This document shows positions 21,531 to 48,089 of a stretch of DNA of 64,000 nucleotides, in pieces. The translations under genes and the position numbers were made by a program. The stretch is from contig RPFO01000072.1 in assembly GCA_009746045.1 (NCBI GenBank), positions 4,855,745 through 4,919,744 on the forward strand, read 5' to 3'. This stretch comes from Mesostigma viride. Its lineage: Eukaryota; Streptophyta; Mesostigmatophyceae; Mesostigmatales; Mesostigmataceae. Positions within the stretch are counted from its first letter, which is position 1; each line of letters opens with the position of its first letter. The notes beneath the pieces are model-generated. The model did no database searches. It was given only the letters and a program-made list of their open reading frames with translations, and was not told the DNA's origin.

Positions 21531-22343
21531 TGTCAGGATTTTAGATAATCCTGGTTGTGCCCGTTTGCTAGCCCATGTAATGTTGTGGCCAACTTTCTGT
21601 AAACGGGGGAATAATTAGGAATGCGTCCTTAATAATCGCTTCCGCCCACCGTATTTCTGGCCAAGATTGTGAGGGCTAGGTAGTGCTTGCCGTGTCCTTT
21701 ACGGCGCTAGTTTTCTTATTGAAAACAGTTGAGTGAGTATACAAGTTAATCCTGTACCTCGGCACTATATACGCATATCATTTATGGACATGCTAGTGGT
21801 TGCATGAATTTCTATAGTGAACTATTGTACGTTTCTGGCGCTGCCTAGGAGGCGCTGTGGCCTAGTCCCCGCATGCCATAACGTCGTGCCAACTAATGTT
21901 GGTCACCGTCACTTGTGGTGAAAAGTTTGCTCAATTTCGTACCGTCAGATTTGTAATGGATCAACGGTAGCAAACAGTGTAGCCGCCACTGAAGGACTTT
22001 GTCCCTTCCACATAATAAGTGACTCATGGTACACGAGAAATTTACCTTGTTGGTCCCCATGTGTATGGGTAAGCCCTAGTTGGGTATGGCTGCCTTGTTG
22101 GTAGCCTAAAGCCATGCTCTTGTTGAGTATGCAACAGTCTCTTGTTGAGATTGTGTAGTGGCATTGTTTGCCCAAGCCCATCCTTGTTGGATGGGATTGA
22201 CCTCTAGTTGAGGCCTACCTCCTTGTTGGAGACCAACCCCAAAGTAATATATTTAATCAACCAAGCAATATTTTGTGGCTGTCATCACATTGGGTAACAA
22301 GGGGTCAAAAAGATCTTTCCTCCTCCACCTTCAATTTTTAACA
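21531..22343 (+). repeat. 5' LTR of the non-autonomous element
   Basis: TGTCAGGATTTTAG to TTTTTAACA, 813 bp. The 3' part holds repeated CTTGTTG/AGTTG words (about 22043-22230). Confidence 0.95.
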
Positions 22344-22355
22344 TGGTATCGGTAT
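22344..22355 (+). other. Primer-binding site
   Basis: TGGTATCGG directly follows the 5' LTR and resembles the complement of the initiator tRNA-Met 3' end (TGGTATCAG). Confidence 0.7.
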
Positions 22356-23189
22356 GGGAGTGACCCATGAACCCATTTCTTGAGCCGTAAACCGTTTTTC
22401 CAAAAGCCGCACTTTCCTGATCCCGTTTTTGAGCGGTCGGCCTGCAGCCAGGTACCCAACTTTGAGCGTGCAGATCTTTTGACTGGGACATTATTTTTCA
22501 CCGCTCTTAGATGCGTTGGAAGCGTCACATCGTCCTCGTTTCAACGCCGCCAAGAACGCTGCCATCGGCATCCTGGTGCAAAAGTTACTCAAGTTCGCGC
22601 CGACCTACGTGGCCAGCTTGTCAGTGCGCATATCTTTTTAACGACTCATCTGTTTAAGACCGTTGAGGTGTCGTTGAAAAGGGCATTCTGTGGCGGTTCT
22701 ATCAAGCCATAACGCGCCCCAAGCTGTTTAGTACTACGGCAACTACGTTCATTCCTGTTCGGACCAGCGGATTTCCGGAATTTCTCATCTTTCTCGTCAA
22801 CAGCACATCCGTTTGGACCGTGCTAGGCGTCCATCGACGCGGAATTTTATGCTCGTTTCAACAAGCTATCATACGTCGTCATCGGTTTGATACAACGCCA
22901 ACAACACTCATTTCCGTGGCGCCAGCTGGCGGACCTTTGCCGACATGCAACTTTTACGTGGCTCCTCTTTTGAGCCATTTGTGACGTCGTCGGATCGTCT
23001 CTTTCTTCCGGTTTTAACAAGCCATCACACGTTTCAGTTCCTCAAGCTTTTCGACAACTGCATTGATTTGAAGTCGTCATGTTTTGGCTTACCGTGTAAG
23101 GGGGGAGTGGCAGGGTTGTTTCTACCCGGCAAGCCCTACTGCCTAAGTAAGGGGGGAGCACAGTTGTTTGAGTCAATCCCAGCAACGTG
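22356..23189 (+). other. Non-coding interior of the non-autonomous element
   Basis: No gag or pol motif. The open frames present (for example 22380-22712) have no recognisable domain. The sequence carries loosely repeated words (caacgcc, gtcgtc) and two extra purine tracts (aaggggggag near 23098 and 23150) that echo the real polypurine tract. Confidence 0.6.
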
Positions 23190-23198
23190 CAAGGGGGG
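23190..23198 (+). other. Polypurine tract
   Basis: CAAGGGGGG abuts the first base of the 3' LTR. Confidence 0.8.
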
Positions 23199-24011
23199 TG
23201 TCAGGATTTTAGATAATCCTGGTTGTGCCCGTTTGCTAGCCCATGTAATGTTGTGGCCAACTTTCTGTAAACGGGGGAATAATTAGGAATGCGTCCTTAA
23301 TAATCGCTTCCGCCCACCGTATTTCTGGCCAAGATTGTGAGGGCTAGGTAGTGCTTGCCGTGTCCTTTACGGCGCTAGTTTTCTTATTGAAAACAGTTGA
23401 GTGAGTATACAAGTTAATCCTGTACCTCGGCACTATATACGCATATCATTTATGGACATGCTAGTGGTTGCATGAATTTCTATAGTGAACTATTGTACGT
23501 TTCTGGCGCTGCCTAGGAGGCGCTGTGGCCTAGTCCCCGCATGCCATAACGTCGTGCCAACTAATGTTGGTCACCGTCACTTGTGGTGAAAAGTTTGCTC
23601 AATTTCGTACCGTCAGATTTGTAATGGATCAACGGTAGCAAACAGTGTAGCCGCCACTGAAGGACTTTGTCCCTTCCACATAATAAGTGACTCATGGTAC
23701 ACGAGAAATTTACCTTGTTGGTCCCCATGTGTATGGGTAAGCCCTAGTTGGGTATGGCTGCCTTGTTGGTAGCCTAAAGCCATGCTCTTGTTGAGTATGC
23801 AACAGTCTCTTGTTGAGATTGTGTAGTGGCATTGTTTGCCCAAGCCCATCCTTGTTGGATGGGATTGACCTCTAGTTGAGGCCTACCTCCTTGTTGGAGA
23901 CCAACCCCAAAGTAATATATTTAATCAACCAAGCAATATTTTGTGGCTGTCATCACATTGGGTAACAAGGGGTCAAAAAGATCTTTCCTCCTCCACCTTC
24001 AATTTTTAACA
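23199..24011 (+). repeat. 3' LTR of the non-autonomous element
   Basis: 813 bp, matching 21531-22343 base for base wherever compared. It is followed by TGACG. Confidence 0.95.
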
Positions 24012-24911
24012 TGACGCACATTCGGGCATCCCACCCCCACATTTCTACGGACGATGCCATGCGCGCCAATGATGGCCCCTGCTACATACCGCTGTGCGGC
24101 CGCCCATCGCCAGCGGGTTTTTCCACACCACGGGCCGGGTACCAGCATGAGCGCCAATGCCGCAGCGGCCAAGCCGGGGCCCCCAGAACGGCCCGCCGCC
24201 CGGCGGCCCGGCGGCCGCACCCTCACGGCCAGGCCGGGCGGCCCCTCGGTCAGCCCCCGGCCCTCCGGCCTAGGCGGCAGTGCACGGGCCCAGCCGGCGA
24301 CCTGGGGGACCTCTCGGCAGGCTGGAGTATTCCTAGCCACTCTCCCTTTTGCCGCAATGTGAGCGCAACCCTTGCACGACGCTCCCGGACGTCCCTCACC
24401 GAGCCCGGAGCTTCAGTCACAGGCTGATGTGGCCGTTCACGCGCTGCGCCTCGCTCTCCCTGGCCCGGATGCATAGTCATGCAAACCCTCGACGATCGAC
24501 CTCGGCTACATTAGCTGTATCTCGTCACCCCCCGGCAGCCTCTGGCAGCTGGTTGAGCGGGGCGCGCGCGGCGTCCAGGGCGCCGCCCGTCATCGCTCGC
24601 TGCTGTCGGTTCACTGTCTCCTCGGTGATTGGGAAGGGCTGTGCAGGCACTGCAGCCTCCGGCTTCCACCCGCGTGTCGGGGGCCGCCTGAGCCTTTAAC
24701 CGGGTGGAAGCGGATGTCATGCGGTTGGTGAAGGTAACTTGGTGAACTGAGTCGGGCCATGCAAAAGCTCGAAATGACCGCGTTGGCTCCCTCCACTCTC
24801 CCGACCCTGCAAGCTTTTAGCGCGACCTGCACCGCGTCAATCGTCATGCAGGCCGCCTGACGAGCCTGCCTTCGCGGTGCCCACCCCGGCCACCTCCTCG
24901 CCCCCGCCTGC

Positions 24912-26040
24912 ATGTTGTCCTGGACCTGGACAACTTCACGGCTGTGCTCAAGGACCTGCCGAACGCCTCATCCATCGGCCCCTTGGGCTGGCGCTATGAG
25001 CACCTCTCCGTGATGGCGGCCATGGCAGGGCGACTGCACTCTTTGAGGCTGCCGCCGACTTGGCCCGGCGGGGTACCTGGCCCCCGCCGGGGGCGCCCTT
25101 AATTGGCTGGCTGGGGCCCGCCTCATCGCCCTCCTGAAAGACGACGTCCCCCCGGCGCCTGCTGGCCGCGTTCGTCCCATTGCTTGCGGTGAGGTACTAC
25201 GCAAGCTGGTGAGTATTAGGTCATTTGTCGCCGACTGCCAAAGGCTCCCATGTGCCGAGTTTCGCGCCTACCGTCTGCCCCAACCGGTCGAGTGATACTG
25301 AGGAGTCCGTTGCTGCCCAGCTCGGCGTCCGCCACCAAAGGGCCGGGCAGGGACATCATCGTGCACACAGTGCAGGCCTACCGGGAGACGCATCCGGCGA
25401 CCGGCCCATGTGGCGCTGAAGGTGGCCGGATTGCCACGATGCATTCAATGCCGTCACCCAGCCAGGCTAGCATCTTTGAGGCTGTTGCAGCGAGGTGTTC
25501 CCTGACCTTCTTGCGTGGACTACCGCCTGCTATACGGCGAGCCCCCTCAACTCTCCTTCCTCATGTGGAGGATGGGACGTTCGCTGACATCCCTTCCCAC
25601 ACGGGGACGCAGCAAGGCGACCCCCTCGGCCCATTATACCTGTCCGCCCCGCTGCACAAAGTCCTCCAAGGCCGGTGTCCACGCTGCGCACCCGGATGTC
25701 GTGCTCCTCGCCTACATGGACGACTGTATCCATGCCCTCGGCCCAGCCGACTTTGCCGCCTTGGCAGCCCTCGAAGTGGCCATGGCGGCCATCAACCTTC
25801 GATCGGCTCACCCTCCCCAAGTGTGCCGTCTTTTCGCCCCAAGGGGACTGCTCTCGCTTCCCTGCCGCTATCCTGGGCGCATTGGCGCGTGTGCGTGGCT
25901 TCTCGTGCCTGGGCATCCCTCTGGGTGATCCAGTGACTACGTCGAAGAGGAGCTCAGACCGGGCCACTGTTGAGCAACGCACCGGCATGTCCTCGATCGA
26001 GGCTTGGGCACGCCTCAACTCTCAAGGACCCCTAGAGTCC
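24912..26040 (+). pseudogene. Reverse transcriptase domain of the RLE-type LINE
   Basis: Readable over several frames: LDNFTAVLKDLPNASSIGPL at 24925, ALLKDDVPPAPAGRVRPIAC near 25130, TGTQQGDPLGPLYLSAPLH at about 25600-25660, and the catalytic AYMDD box at 25710-25724 (YMDD 25713-25724). A thumb-like segment (LTLPKCAVFSPQGDCSRFP) follows. At least four frame changes make this copy inactive. RT copies LINE RNA at the nicked target. Confidence 0.75.
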
Positions 26041-26059
26041 TAGACCAAAGGGCTCCTTC

Positions 26060-27496
26060 TCTGGTTTTGCGCCCACCCGCGGGTGGTCCACTGGCTCCAT
26101 GCATGGCGCTCCCCCCAATCTGGTGCGCGGCTTGCCGCGGAGGGCCACGGCGAGCGCATTCAGGCCGCCTTGCAGGTGCTCCTCCCCGGCCCCAGCCAGC
26201 CCCCTAACTCCATGCGCTTGGCAACCCTCCCCTGTCGCATGGGCGGGTGTGGGCTCACCCATGCCGCTCGCCTTCATTGCCCCGGCTGCCTTATCCTTGG
26301 CTCCGTTGCTCAGTCCTGGGCGGAGACCCGCCGTTTGGTCCCCAGCGCCGTGAGCGCCAGCTCCGACTTGGTCACCCCATGCATCCCCCTTTCCCTTCGT
26401 GCAGGCTGTGCAGGATTCTTACCTCGGGATCCACTCAGGCCTGCAAACTCGTCCGCCCCGCCCAGACCGTTCACTGTTGCCTGCCCCGGGGCACGCCCGG
26501 TAGTGTCCACTGTCGTCAGTCCCAGTGTCTTCCCTGCCTGCGTTCATGAAAAACAACAAAAGACCTACGCGGATATACTATCCTGTGCCGACTGGATGGG
26601 TCTGCACGCGAGCTTGAACGATCAGGGGCGGGCTTGGCTTCACTCCATTTCCCTTGAGGGGATTGTGGGGTCCGCCTTCCTGCGCGCCATCTCCATGAAC
26701 CCTCGGCCCTCTGTTCACGCTGCATGGTTTCGGCCCTTTACGCCATCGCCGTCCGCCACCAGCTGTTTGCCCCACAACCTCTCAACACGGCGGGGGCGGC
26801 CGGCCTGCGGCGGCGGCTGGCCGGCTGCGGGCTTGCTCTCGATACTACTGGGACGCACTACATCGCGTACATATGGGTGGCCAGCCGAACCTGAACTGGT
26901 TCCTCTATCTCCATACCGCTCTCCTCCGGGTGGTGTGTACCTTGGTTCGGTCAGTCTTTCCCTACTCCACCATCATGTGCGAGGACGCGGATGGGGCCGC
27001 CCTCTATTCCCCCAACCACCGGCCTGACATTACCGTGCTGGACTACGATGGGCAGGGTTGCCACCTGCTCATCGATGTCTCCGTGGCTCGGCCGCTCTCC
27101 GGTCGCCACATCCTCCGGGCGGCTGTGGATGCCGGCGCTGCTGCCGCTGTGGCTGAGCGCAACAAGGTTGCCTCCTACGGCAATGTGGGGCCCCACCGGG
27201 TCATCCCCTTTGTCCCGAACCCAAGACGGCAAACTTTTTCCACGAGTGCTGCCAGCGGCGGGAAGACTGCCTCGACCTCGAGGGTCAGACTGCCCCATGG
27301 CCTGCCCGGACATGGTCCTCGTATTGGCAGCAGCGCCTGTCCCTCGCCCTCACTCGCACAGTGGCTGATGTGTTATCCCGCCGCGTTGCCTCCGGGCCGA
27401 CTTTGTTGCGACCAAGGCGGTGTAGGTCACTTCCCCGGCCTTAGTTGTGGGCCGGCAGAAGTGTTGCGGCGTGTCGTAGTTTGGTGTTGTAGTTAG
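26060..27496 (+). pseudogene. C-terminal region and restriction-like endonuclease of the LINE
   Basis: A long open frame (26083-27027) covers the linker (contains MRLATLPCRMGGCGL and AWLHSISLEGIVGSAFLRA). The endonuclease is in a second frame: RPDITVLDYDGQGCHLLIDV at about 27020-27080, then VARPLSGRHILRAAVDAGA, then AERNKVASYGNVG. The spacing RPD..D-V..K matches the PD-(D/E)XK nuclease of RLE LINEs, which nicks the target to prime reverse transcription. Catalytic-type residues are still present, but the frame is broken near 26850-27000. Confidence 0.7.
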
Positions 27497-27654
27497 TTGT
27501 ACCTTTTACTGCCAGGCTTGATCCTCGCATGCCCGTGTCGGATTCTTTTTACATATTGTCTAGAGGGTTCTTCTTTTCGGGGTTCAATGTCATTCGAGTT
27601 GCATGCCATTTTCGCCTCCGTAATTTATCATTCTCAATGAATATATTAATCAAA

Positions 27655-28138
27655 TTATTAATGGATAGACACGTGAGCATAAGTCCTCAGTGGGAGGGGA
27701 ACATGGGATGGAATGGATGGTGTAAGCTATATAGCTCCTAGTTACAGGGTTGTGGGCACCACGGCCCGAATCGCTATGAATGCCATACGCGGTCACACGC
27801 GGAGCACCCACAGACTTGGGAGTGGTCTCCTTCATCACTACTTGCCATCTATCCTTGCGTACCATCTGCCTCCATATTACAGACAAACCAGGAGGCTGCC
27901 CGGGTGTGAGCCCGTCACGTCTAGTGTAGCACATGTCCATGCCGAGTCTATCACGAAAAGTCCACGGGTGGCGGCCCTGCCGCGCGCGGCATGGGGCACG
28001 CCAGGTGAGGACATATCGCCCAGGCTGGGCGGGCTTGGTGCCAGCTAGTCTATCTGATGTGTCTACCTGATCTGTGCGGGCCAGGTGCCCGGCTAGGCCC
28101 AGGCGCCTGTGCCTAAGAATGTGGGAAACATAGGGCAA
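27655..28138 (-). pseudogene. 5'-truncated LINE ORF2 3' end, copy 1
   Basis: The minus frame at 28138-27930 reads ILRHRRLGLAGHLARTDQVD and RHPWTFRDRLGMD, the RRLxxxGHxxR block at the C-terminus of L1-like ORF2. The 3' untranslated part (27670-27925) recurs at 28195-28460 and 29010-29256. The 3' tail is TTAAT-rich (27640-27662). Confidence 0.65.
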
Positions 28139-28147
28139 ATCAGCATA

Positions 28148-28480
28148 TAAATCCTCATTAATTAATTAATTAATTAATAGACACGTGACTGCGTCACGTG
28201 AGCATAAGTCCTCAGTGGGAGGGGAACATGGGATGGAATGGATGGTATAAGCTATCTAGGTCCTAGTTACAGGGGTGTGGGCACCGCGGCCCGAATCGCT
28301 ATGAATGCCATACTTGGTCACACGCGGAGCCCCCACAGGCTTGGGGGTGGTCTCCTTCATCACTACTTGCCATCTATCCTTGCGCACCATCTGCCTCCAT
28401 ATTACAGACAAACCAGGAGGCTGCCCTGGTGTGAGCCCGTCACGTCTAGTGTAGCACATGCAGCATAAATCCTCATTACT
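28148..28480 (-). repeat. LINE 3' end, copy 2, with (TTAA)n tail
   Basis: Closely matches 27670-27925 (for example gagcataagtcctcagtggg and catctgcctccatattacag). Read on the minus strand it ends in five TTAA units (28153-28178), the type of short-repeat tail left by some LINEs. Confidence 0.75.
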
Positions 28481-28499
28481 AATGTGCAAACCAAAGGGG

Positions 28500-28665
28500 A
28501 TGTGAAGGGCCTTGGCGCAGCATCTTGGTGACGTTGCCGTTGAGTCGTTGCTCCAGCTCCTGCGTCAGTGTCCAGGTCTCGGCGCCGTAGGTCAGGATCG
28601 TCAGAATGACGACGTTGAAGAGGTCATGCTTGACGATCTGTGGTAGGGCGGGGTTGTGAATGAAT
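28500..28665 (-). pseudogene. LINE ORF2 fragment (LTYGAETWTLT block)
   Basis: The minus strand reads QIVKHDLFNVVILTILTYGA then ETWTLTQELEQRLNG and KMLRQ, the conserved region just upstream of the C-terminal RRLxxxGH block. It is probably part of the same LINE family as the three 3' ends here, displaced from them by the tandem copies. Confidence 0.75.
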
Positions 28666-28978
28666 ATATGTTAAACTCTCGAATGATTTATCTAGTACCA
28701 AATCCGAAAGGCTTGCATCACTCCCCGGAAAGGAGAACTTTTGCGGATGACTGTAGGTGTAAGTTGGCGATGCCCTAGGATCCGGAGACGCCCGTCCTAT
28801 AGTCAGCGAAAGTTGGTGCGAGAGGTCCCCAGTTCGATTCCGGTCGGATTCATTTGCAGATCGCGTTTTCGGCGGACTGGCACTGAACGCAAATGGTTTT
28901 AACCTTTGCGGCGTGCCAAATCAGAATATATTAAACAAATATTGCTGGATTTGCATGCCCAATCCTAGCTGACCTTAG
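28666..28978. other. Short intergenic stretch with a tRNA-like segment
   Basis: No ORF. See the tRNA-like entry at 28778-28852; the rest shows nothing recognisable. Confidence 0.5.
28778..28852 (+). ncRNA. tRNA-like relic (possible tRNA-derived SINE head)
   Basis: GGATCCG at 28778-28784 pairs with CGGATTC at 28845-28851 (one G-T pair), 75 nt end to end with A as the next base. A T-loop-like AGTTCGATTCC (B box) is in the right place. The T stem has two mismatches and the D and anticodon arms do not fold convincingly, so it is not a functional tRNA. Confidence 0.25.
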
Positions 28979-29260
28979 TTAATCAATCAATTAGCTTAAT
29001 TTACACGTAGACTGCGTCACGTGAGCATGAGTCCTCAGTGGGATGGATATGGCATGGGGTGGATGGATCTGGCTATCTAATTTCTAGTTACTGGGTTGCG
29101 GGCACCACGGCCCGAATCACTATGGCTGCCAACCTGGGTCACAAGCGGAGCCCCCACCGACTGGGGGGCGGTATCCTTCATAGCCGTCTGCCACCTATCT
29201 TTTCAAGTCATCTGCCTCCAAATTACAGACGAACCAGGAGAATGCCCAGCGTGAGCTGAC
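28979..29260 (-). repeat. LINE 3' end, copy 3 (more diverged)
   Basis: Matches copies 1 and 2 through gagtcctcagtggga, gggcaccacggcccgaatc and tctgcctccaaattacaga with many substitutions. Its minus-strand tail is again TTAAT-rich (28979-29000). Confidence 0.7.
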
Positions 29261-29379
29261 CTTGTATGGACAAAATCTGAAGCATCCAATCATATAGCAG
29301 ACAGTAAAGGCTCTTCTGAAGTATGACATCAAAACCTTTTAGATGAGACAACCGACACTGTAATAAACAAGACACCCTG

Positions 29380-44798
<15,419 letters not shown>

Positions 44799-46890
44799 GG
44801 TTCCTATAAAGGGCTAATTCATTGTGTTCGGTTTGTACATGGAGAAATTGCCTACATCATTTGTCCATCTGAGGCGTTCCAGCAAGTTGCTCAGATACGT
44901 GGCTGTGAGATATTCCATGCACCACTATATCTGCAATGCGCGTTGCCTAAATCTTACGCATCGCTATAAAGCACCATATACGCTTCACTTCGGCGAAAGA
45001 GACCTTCATTAGTGAAGTAACCTGGCCAATCCATGTTCCTTTGCCGCCATAGCTACTGCCCCCCTGCTGCGCGCGCCCAAAATAAGGTCATGCATGGATA
45101 GATGATATGTGAACAAGGTATGAAGCGTTTTTTCTGCAGGAGGGGTTGATCGCAGGCTGTGTCACCTTGACAAATCACATCTAGAACGGGCGAATGGTCG
45201 TGCGGTGAACGACTAGGTCAGTGCGACGGATGTACGTACTGATCTCGAGGTACCCACGTGGCGAACGCTGGTGATCTTGAAATGCCGGCAGCAGAGAGTA
45301 CCGTAGCGGAGCTGTCACCGGTACTGTATAAAAGCCCCAGCTGTGCAACCGGAGGCAACCTGTATGTACATACAGTCCTGTCACACACCCAATACAGAAC
45401 CCGCACAGCGTGAAACACGTCCTTGTGGCACGCTGCGGTCAGGGGCGCAATGAATGAAAATTGAAAAGCGAAGCGGGCGAGCGAAGTGACCCATGGATGC
45501 GAGCAGCCATGTGCCAGCCCGCAGATGCCAGCATTTTCGCGCAAGATTCCGCGCGCTTGCCCGCGTTGTTGTTGTTGTAAACCGCGTTGTTACAACTAGG
45601 GCAAGATGGGCATTAATTAATCGCCCAAATGTACTTTTTATACCACCCGTAGACCCGGGTCTACCGCCAACCGACCCGGCAAGCCCTTTCATCTGATTTG
45701 CGGCTGAGCACGACGGCCGCTATCCGGCTATTTGTCCATTTATAATTTTTTGCTTTTGGTCACGGTCCCTTCATTTATCGGGAGTGTAAGACCACATTGG
45801 TCCCGGCAATCCGGCCTTTGGCGGTCAAGCTTCGAATTCAGGTCCGCCACCGGCCGGTGTGTAGTTGACTGTAGACCATCAACCGCATTAGTCCGGCACG
45901 AACGGCTAGTTGAACTGCTCGGCGGAAACGGCTAGTAATTGAATTTGTGAATCTTCGGCAAGCTCAAGGGTGGCAGAATTTGGGACGCATGAAAATACCA
46001 AGGCGGACGTTCATTACAATGCACAGCCAGGAGTCCTGATGTAAAAAGCCCCAAGCGGTTCTTCTTGCCGCAAGGTCCGGAAGATGACACGCATACCTGG
46101 ATGTTCAGTCACACGTGCGTGCCTGAACGGCACATGGATTATGAAACAAATTGAAAGCATGGGCTCACAGCATCAACCAATATCATAAATTATTTTACTG
46201 CCGTACAAGGTAAGGTTCACTGGTAACACATGCATTACTGGACAACTTGGGAGTTAGGTTAGTGATATGGCTTGCATGCTATCTACAGTGAGACCTGCAA
46301 GGCATGCTGGCATGATGGCTACTAAGTGGAACACCATGAATGGAATCCCTAGTAACACCAATGAGCCTAGTAATATAAATTACAGATGGCACGACTGGCA
46401 CACACCACCTCGTGGCAAATATAAGCCTGGACTTCTATATGGCATTTTCCTGTTATGGAATGGTGGATCGGAGGGAATTTTCAACTTTTAATGCTGATGG
46501 AGTGTGAAAGTTATTCCGCACAGGGCGGCCTGGCGCGCAGCTAACTAACCTCTAACTGACAACGAGCCTTCACGGCCGAATCGGGTATGCAGCGTCCACT
46601 ATTAAACTAAGGCATGTGAAAAAAAAAGCTCCTGCACAACGTCGGCTTACCGATGGTTGTGGTTAGTTAGCATGCGTGAACAAGAAGATTATGTGGTTTG
46701 TACGCCAGTCTGATCTGGCGACATGGTAGTGGCTGCCGGCCGGCCAGCACCTGCGCATGCCATTCGACATGCTCGAGGGGGGCTGTGCGTTTAAATCCAA
46801 ATGAACATGACAAACATCTCACATACGAACTTTACATACAGCTTTCTGTCTCAACAAGCCACAAAAAGTGTGCATGCCGTCATGCAATAT
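44799..46890. other. No gene seen; includes the probable promoter of the minus-strand gene
   Basis: The 5' flank and untranslated leader of the 12-exon gene should start near 44800. No TATA-like element in a convincing position and no other gene, splice chain or transposon signature are seen in this 2-kb stretch. Short ORFs look random. Confidence 0.5.
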
Positions 46891-47023
46891 CAAGGAGACA
46901 ACCAGCGCAGGCCAGAAATCGGGAGAATCCGGACCATGGTAGCTCGAGCCTGCCATTATATAGATCTTGTCCGCGTTGTCGAGTCGTTCAGTCAGGATGA
47001 TGAATATGAATGGAGATGGAAAT
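46891..47023 (+). repeat. Dispersed 130-bp module, copy 2
   Basis: Matches the reverse complement of 5121-5250. It directly precedes and enters the L1-type ORF1, so it is probably its 5' untranslated or N-terminal coding part. Confidence 0.7.
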
Positions 47024-48088
47024 GTGTTCCCAGCCAAATGTGCACTTTCCCAGCCTCCGCCGCCCCCACCTCCAGGAATACGCTCTCTTCTCCCTCCTTG
47101 GACGCTCCATCTCGGAGCCTTGGCCCCCAAAGCCCCTCACCACCACCTTAACCGAAGCCTCCATCCGCTCACTCCTCCAGGAGGCCCTCGAGCAGCACGT
47201 GGCCCCCATCGCAGCAGATGTGGCGGTCATGGGCAGCACGCTGGCTGCCGAGCTCCCCCTCCTCTCCACCACCATCTCCACCGCCACCTCCACCCTCCTC
47301 AGTCCTCGCCTCCTCCACCGCCACCACCTCCACCTCCGACGCCATCACCGCCCAGCTCCGTGACATCGACCAGCGCCTCAAGGACAACGCCATCGCTATC
47401 GAGGTTCTGCAGAACACCGCAGGCCTCACCGCCCAGGCGGTGAAGGACATTGCCGCCAAGCCAGCCCCGGCTGGCCTGGCCGGCGATGCTCCTCCCATCA
47501 CCACCTGGGCGGACATGCTTACCCCTTAAGCAACATACCACCTCCACCACCTCCGCCGTCGCAGCCCAGCTCCAGCGGCAGACGCTTGACCTCCGCGAGG
47601 AGGCCGGGCTCGCCAAGCGCAGCCTCAACGTCATCGTCAAGAACTTCACCATGGAGGAAGGTGAGACTTCCGAGAAGCTTTTGCGTGCGTTTGAGAGAGA
47701 AATCCTTGGTCGCATGGGCCTTAACGGTGAGATCGAGCTGGCCGCCCACCGCCTTCCCCGCGCGCGAGGTAAGGCAGGGCCGCCCCCGCTCCTCACCTTT
47801 AAGACCCCGGCGGACAAGATTTCTTTTCTCAGACGCCGCAAGCGGCTCGAGAAGACTCTCTTCACCCTTGATGACGACTTGACCCTGGCGCAGCAACAAC
47901 GGCGACGGGAGCTATGGCCGACCTACCTCCAGCTCCGGCAGACCAAGGCGGGGCAGCCGGTGTACTGGAAGGGGGCGGCCATCTACGTCAGCCACAAGCC
48001 CTGGCAGGCGACCCCCCCCCCCCCGCGGCCCCAGCGACTCCAGACGCCCCAGCTTATAGGGGAATACAGCAGTAGTAGTGCAGAATAG
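47010..48088 (+). pseudogene. L1-type LINE ORF1 (RNA-binding protein), two frame changes
   Basis: Frame 1 (47010 to about 47300) gives EPWPPKPLTTTLTEASIRSL and heptad-like sequence. Frame 2 (about 47300-47529) gives TAQLRDIDQRLKDNAIAIEV, a coiled coil. Frame 3 (about 47530-48088) gives an RRM-like core (LNVIVKNFTMEEGETSEKLL), then LTFKTPADKISFLRRRKRLE and LAQQQRRRELWPTYLQL. This coiled coil, RRM and C-terminal order matches L1 ORF1p, a nucleic-acid chaperone that coats LINE RNA. Stop TAG at 48086-48088. No ORF2 follows; a TIR element begins at 48090. Confidence 0.75.
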
Positions 48089-48089
48089 A

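Larger units (their letters stand above)
21531..24011 (+). mobile_element. Non-autonomous LTR retrotransposon nested in the LINE
   Basis: 2481 bp: two 813-bp LTRs that look identical through the parts compared, and an 855-bp interior without gag, protease, RT or integrase. Direct 5-bp duplication TGACG on both sides. Primer site and polypurine tract are present, so the element has the cis signals only, like LARD/TRIM elements. The orientation is set by primer site and tract positions. The parent family cannot be told from coding sequence; the TGGTATC primer site is of the initiator-tRNA-Met type common in copia-like elements. Confidence 0.93.
21138..27500 (+). mobile_element. Degenerate non-LTR retrotransposon with C-terminal restriction-like endonuclease
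   Basis: GC-rich coding remnant split by the LTR element at 21531-24011; the flanks join through the duplicated TGACG. Order: Ala/Pro-rich leader with a His/Cys finger-like segment (HIRASHPHISTDDAM near 24014), RT (about 24910-26040), a connecting region, then a PD-(D/E)XK-type endonuclease (about 27000-27240). This order (RT followed by restriction-like endonuclease) is that of R2/NeSL/Utopia-type LINEs, not APE-type L1. There are many frame changes and stops. The 3' end is near the AT-rich sequence at 27600-27650. Confidence 0.75.

Noticed and set aside
28778-28852. Functional tRNA gene
   Set aside because: Acceptor stem pairs, but the T stem has mismatches and the D and anticodon arms do not form.
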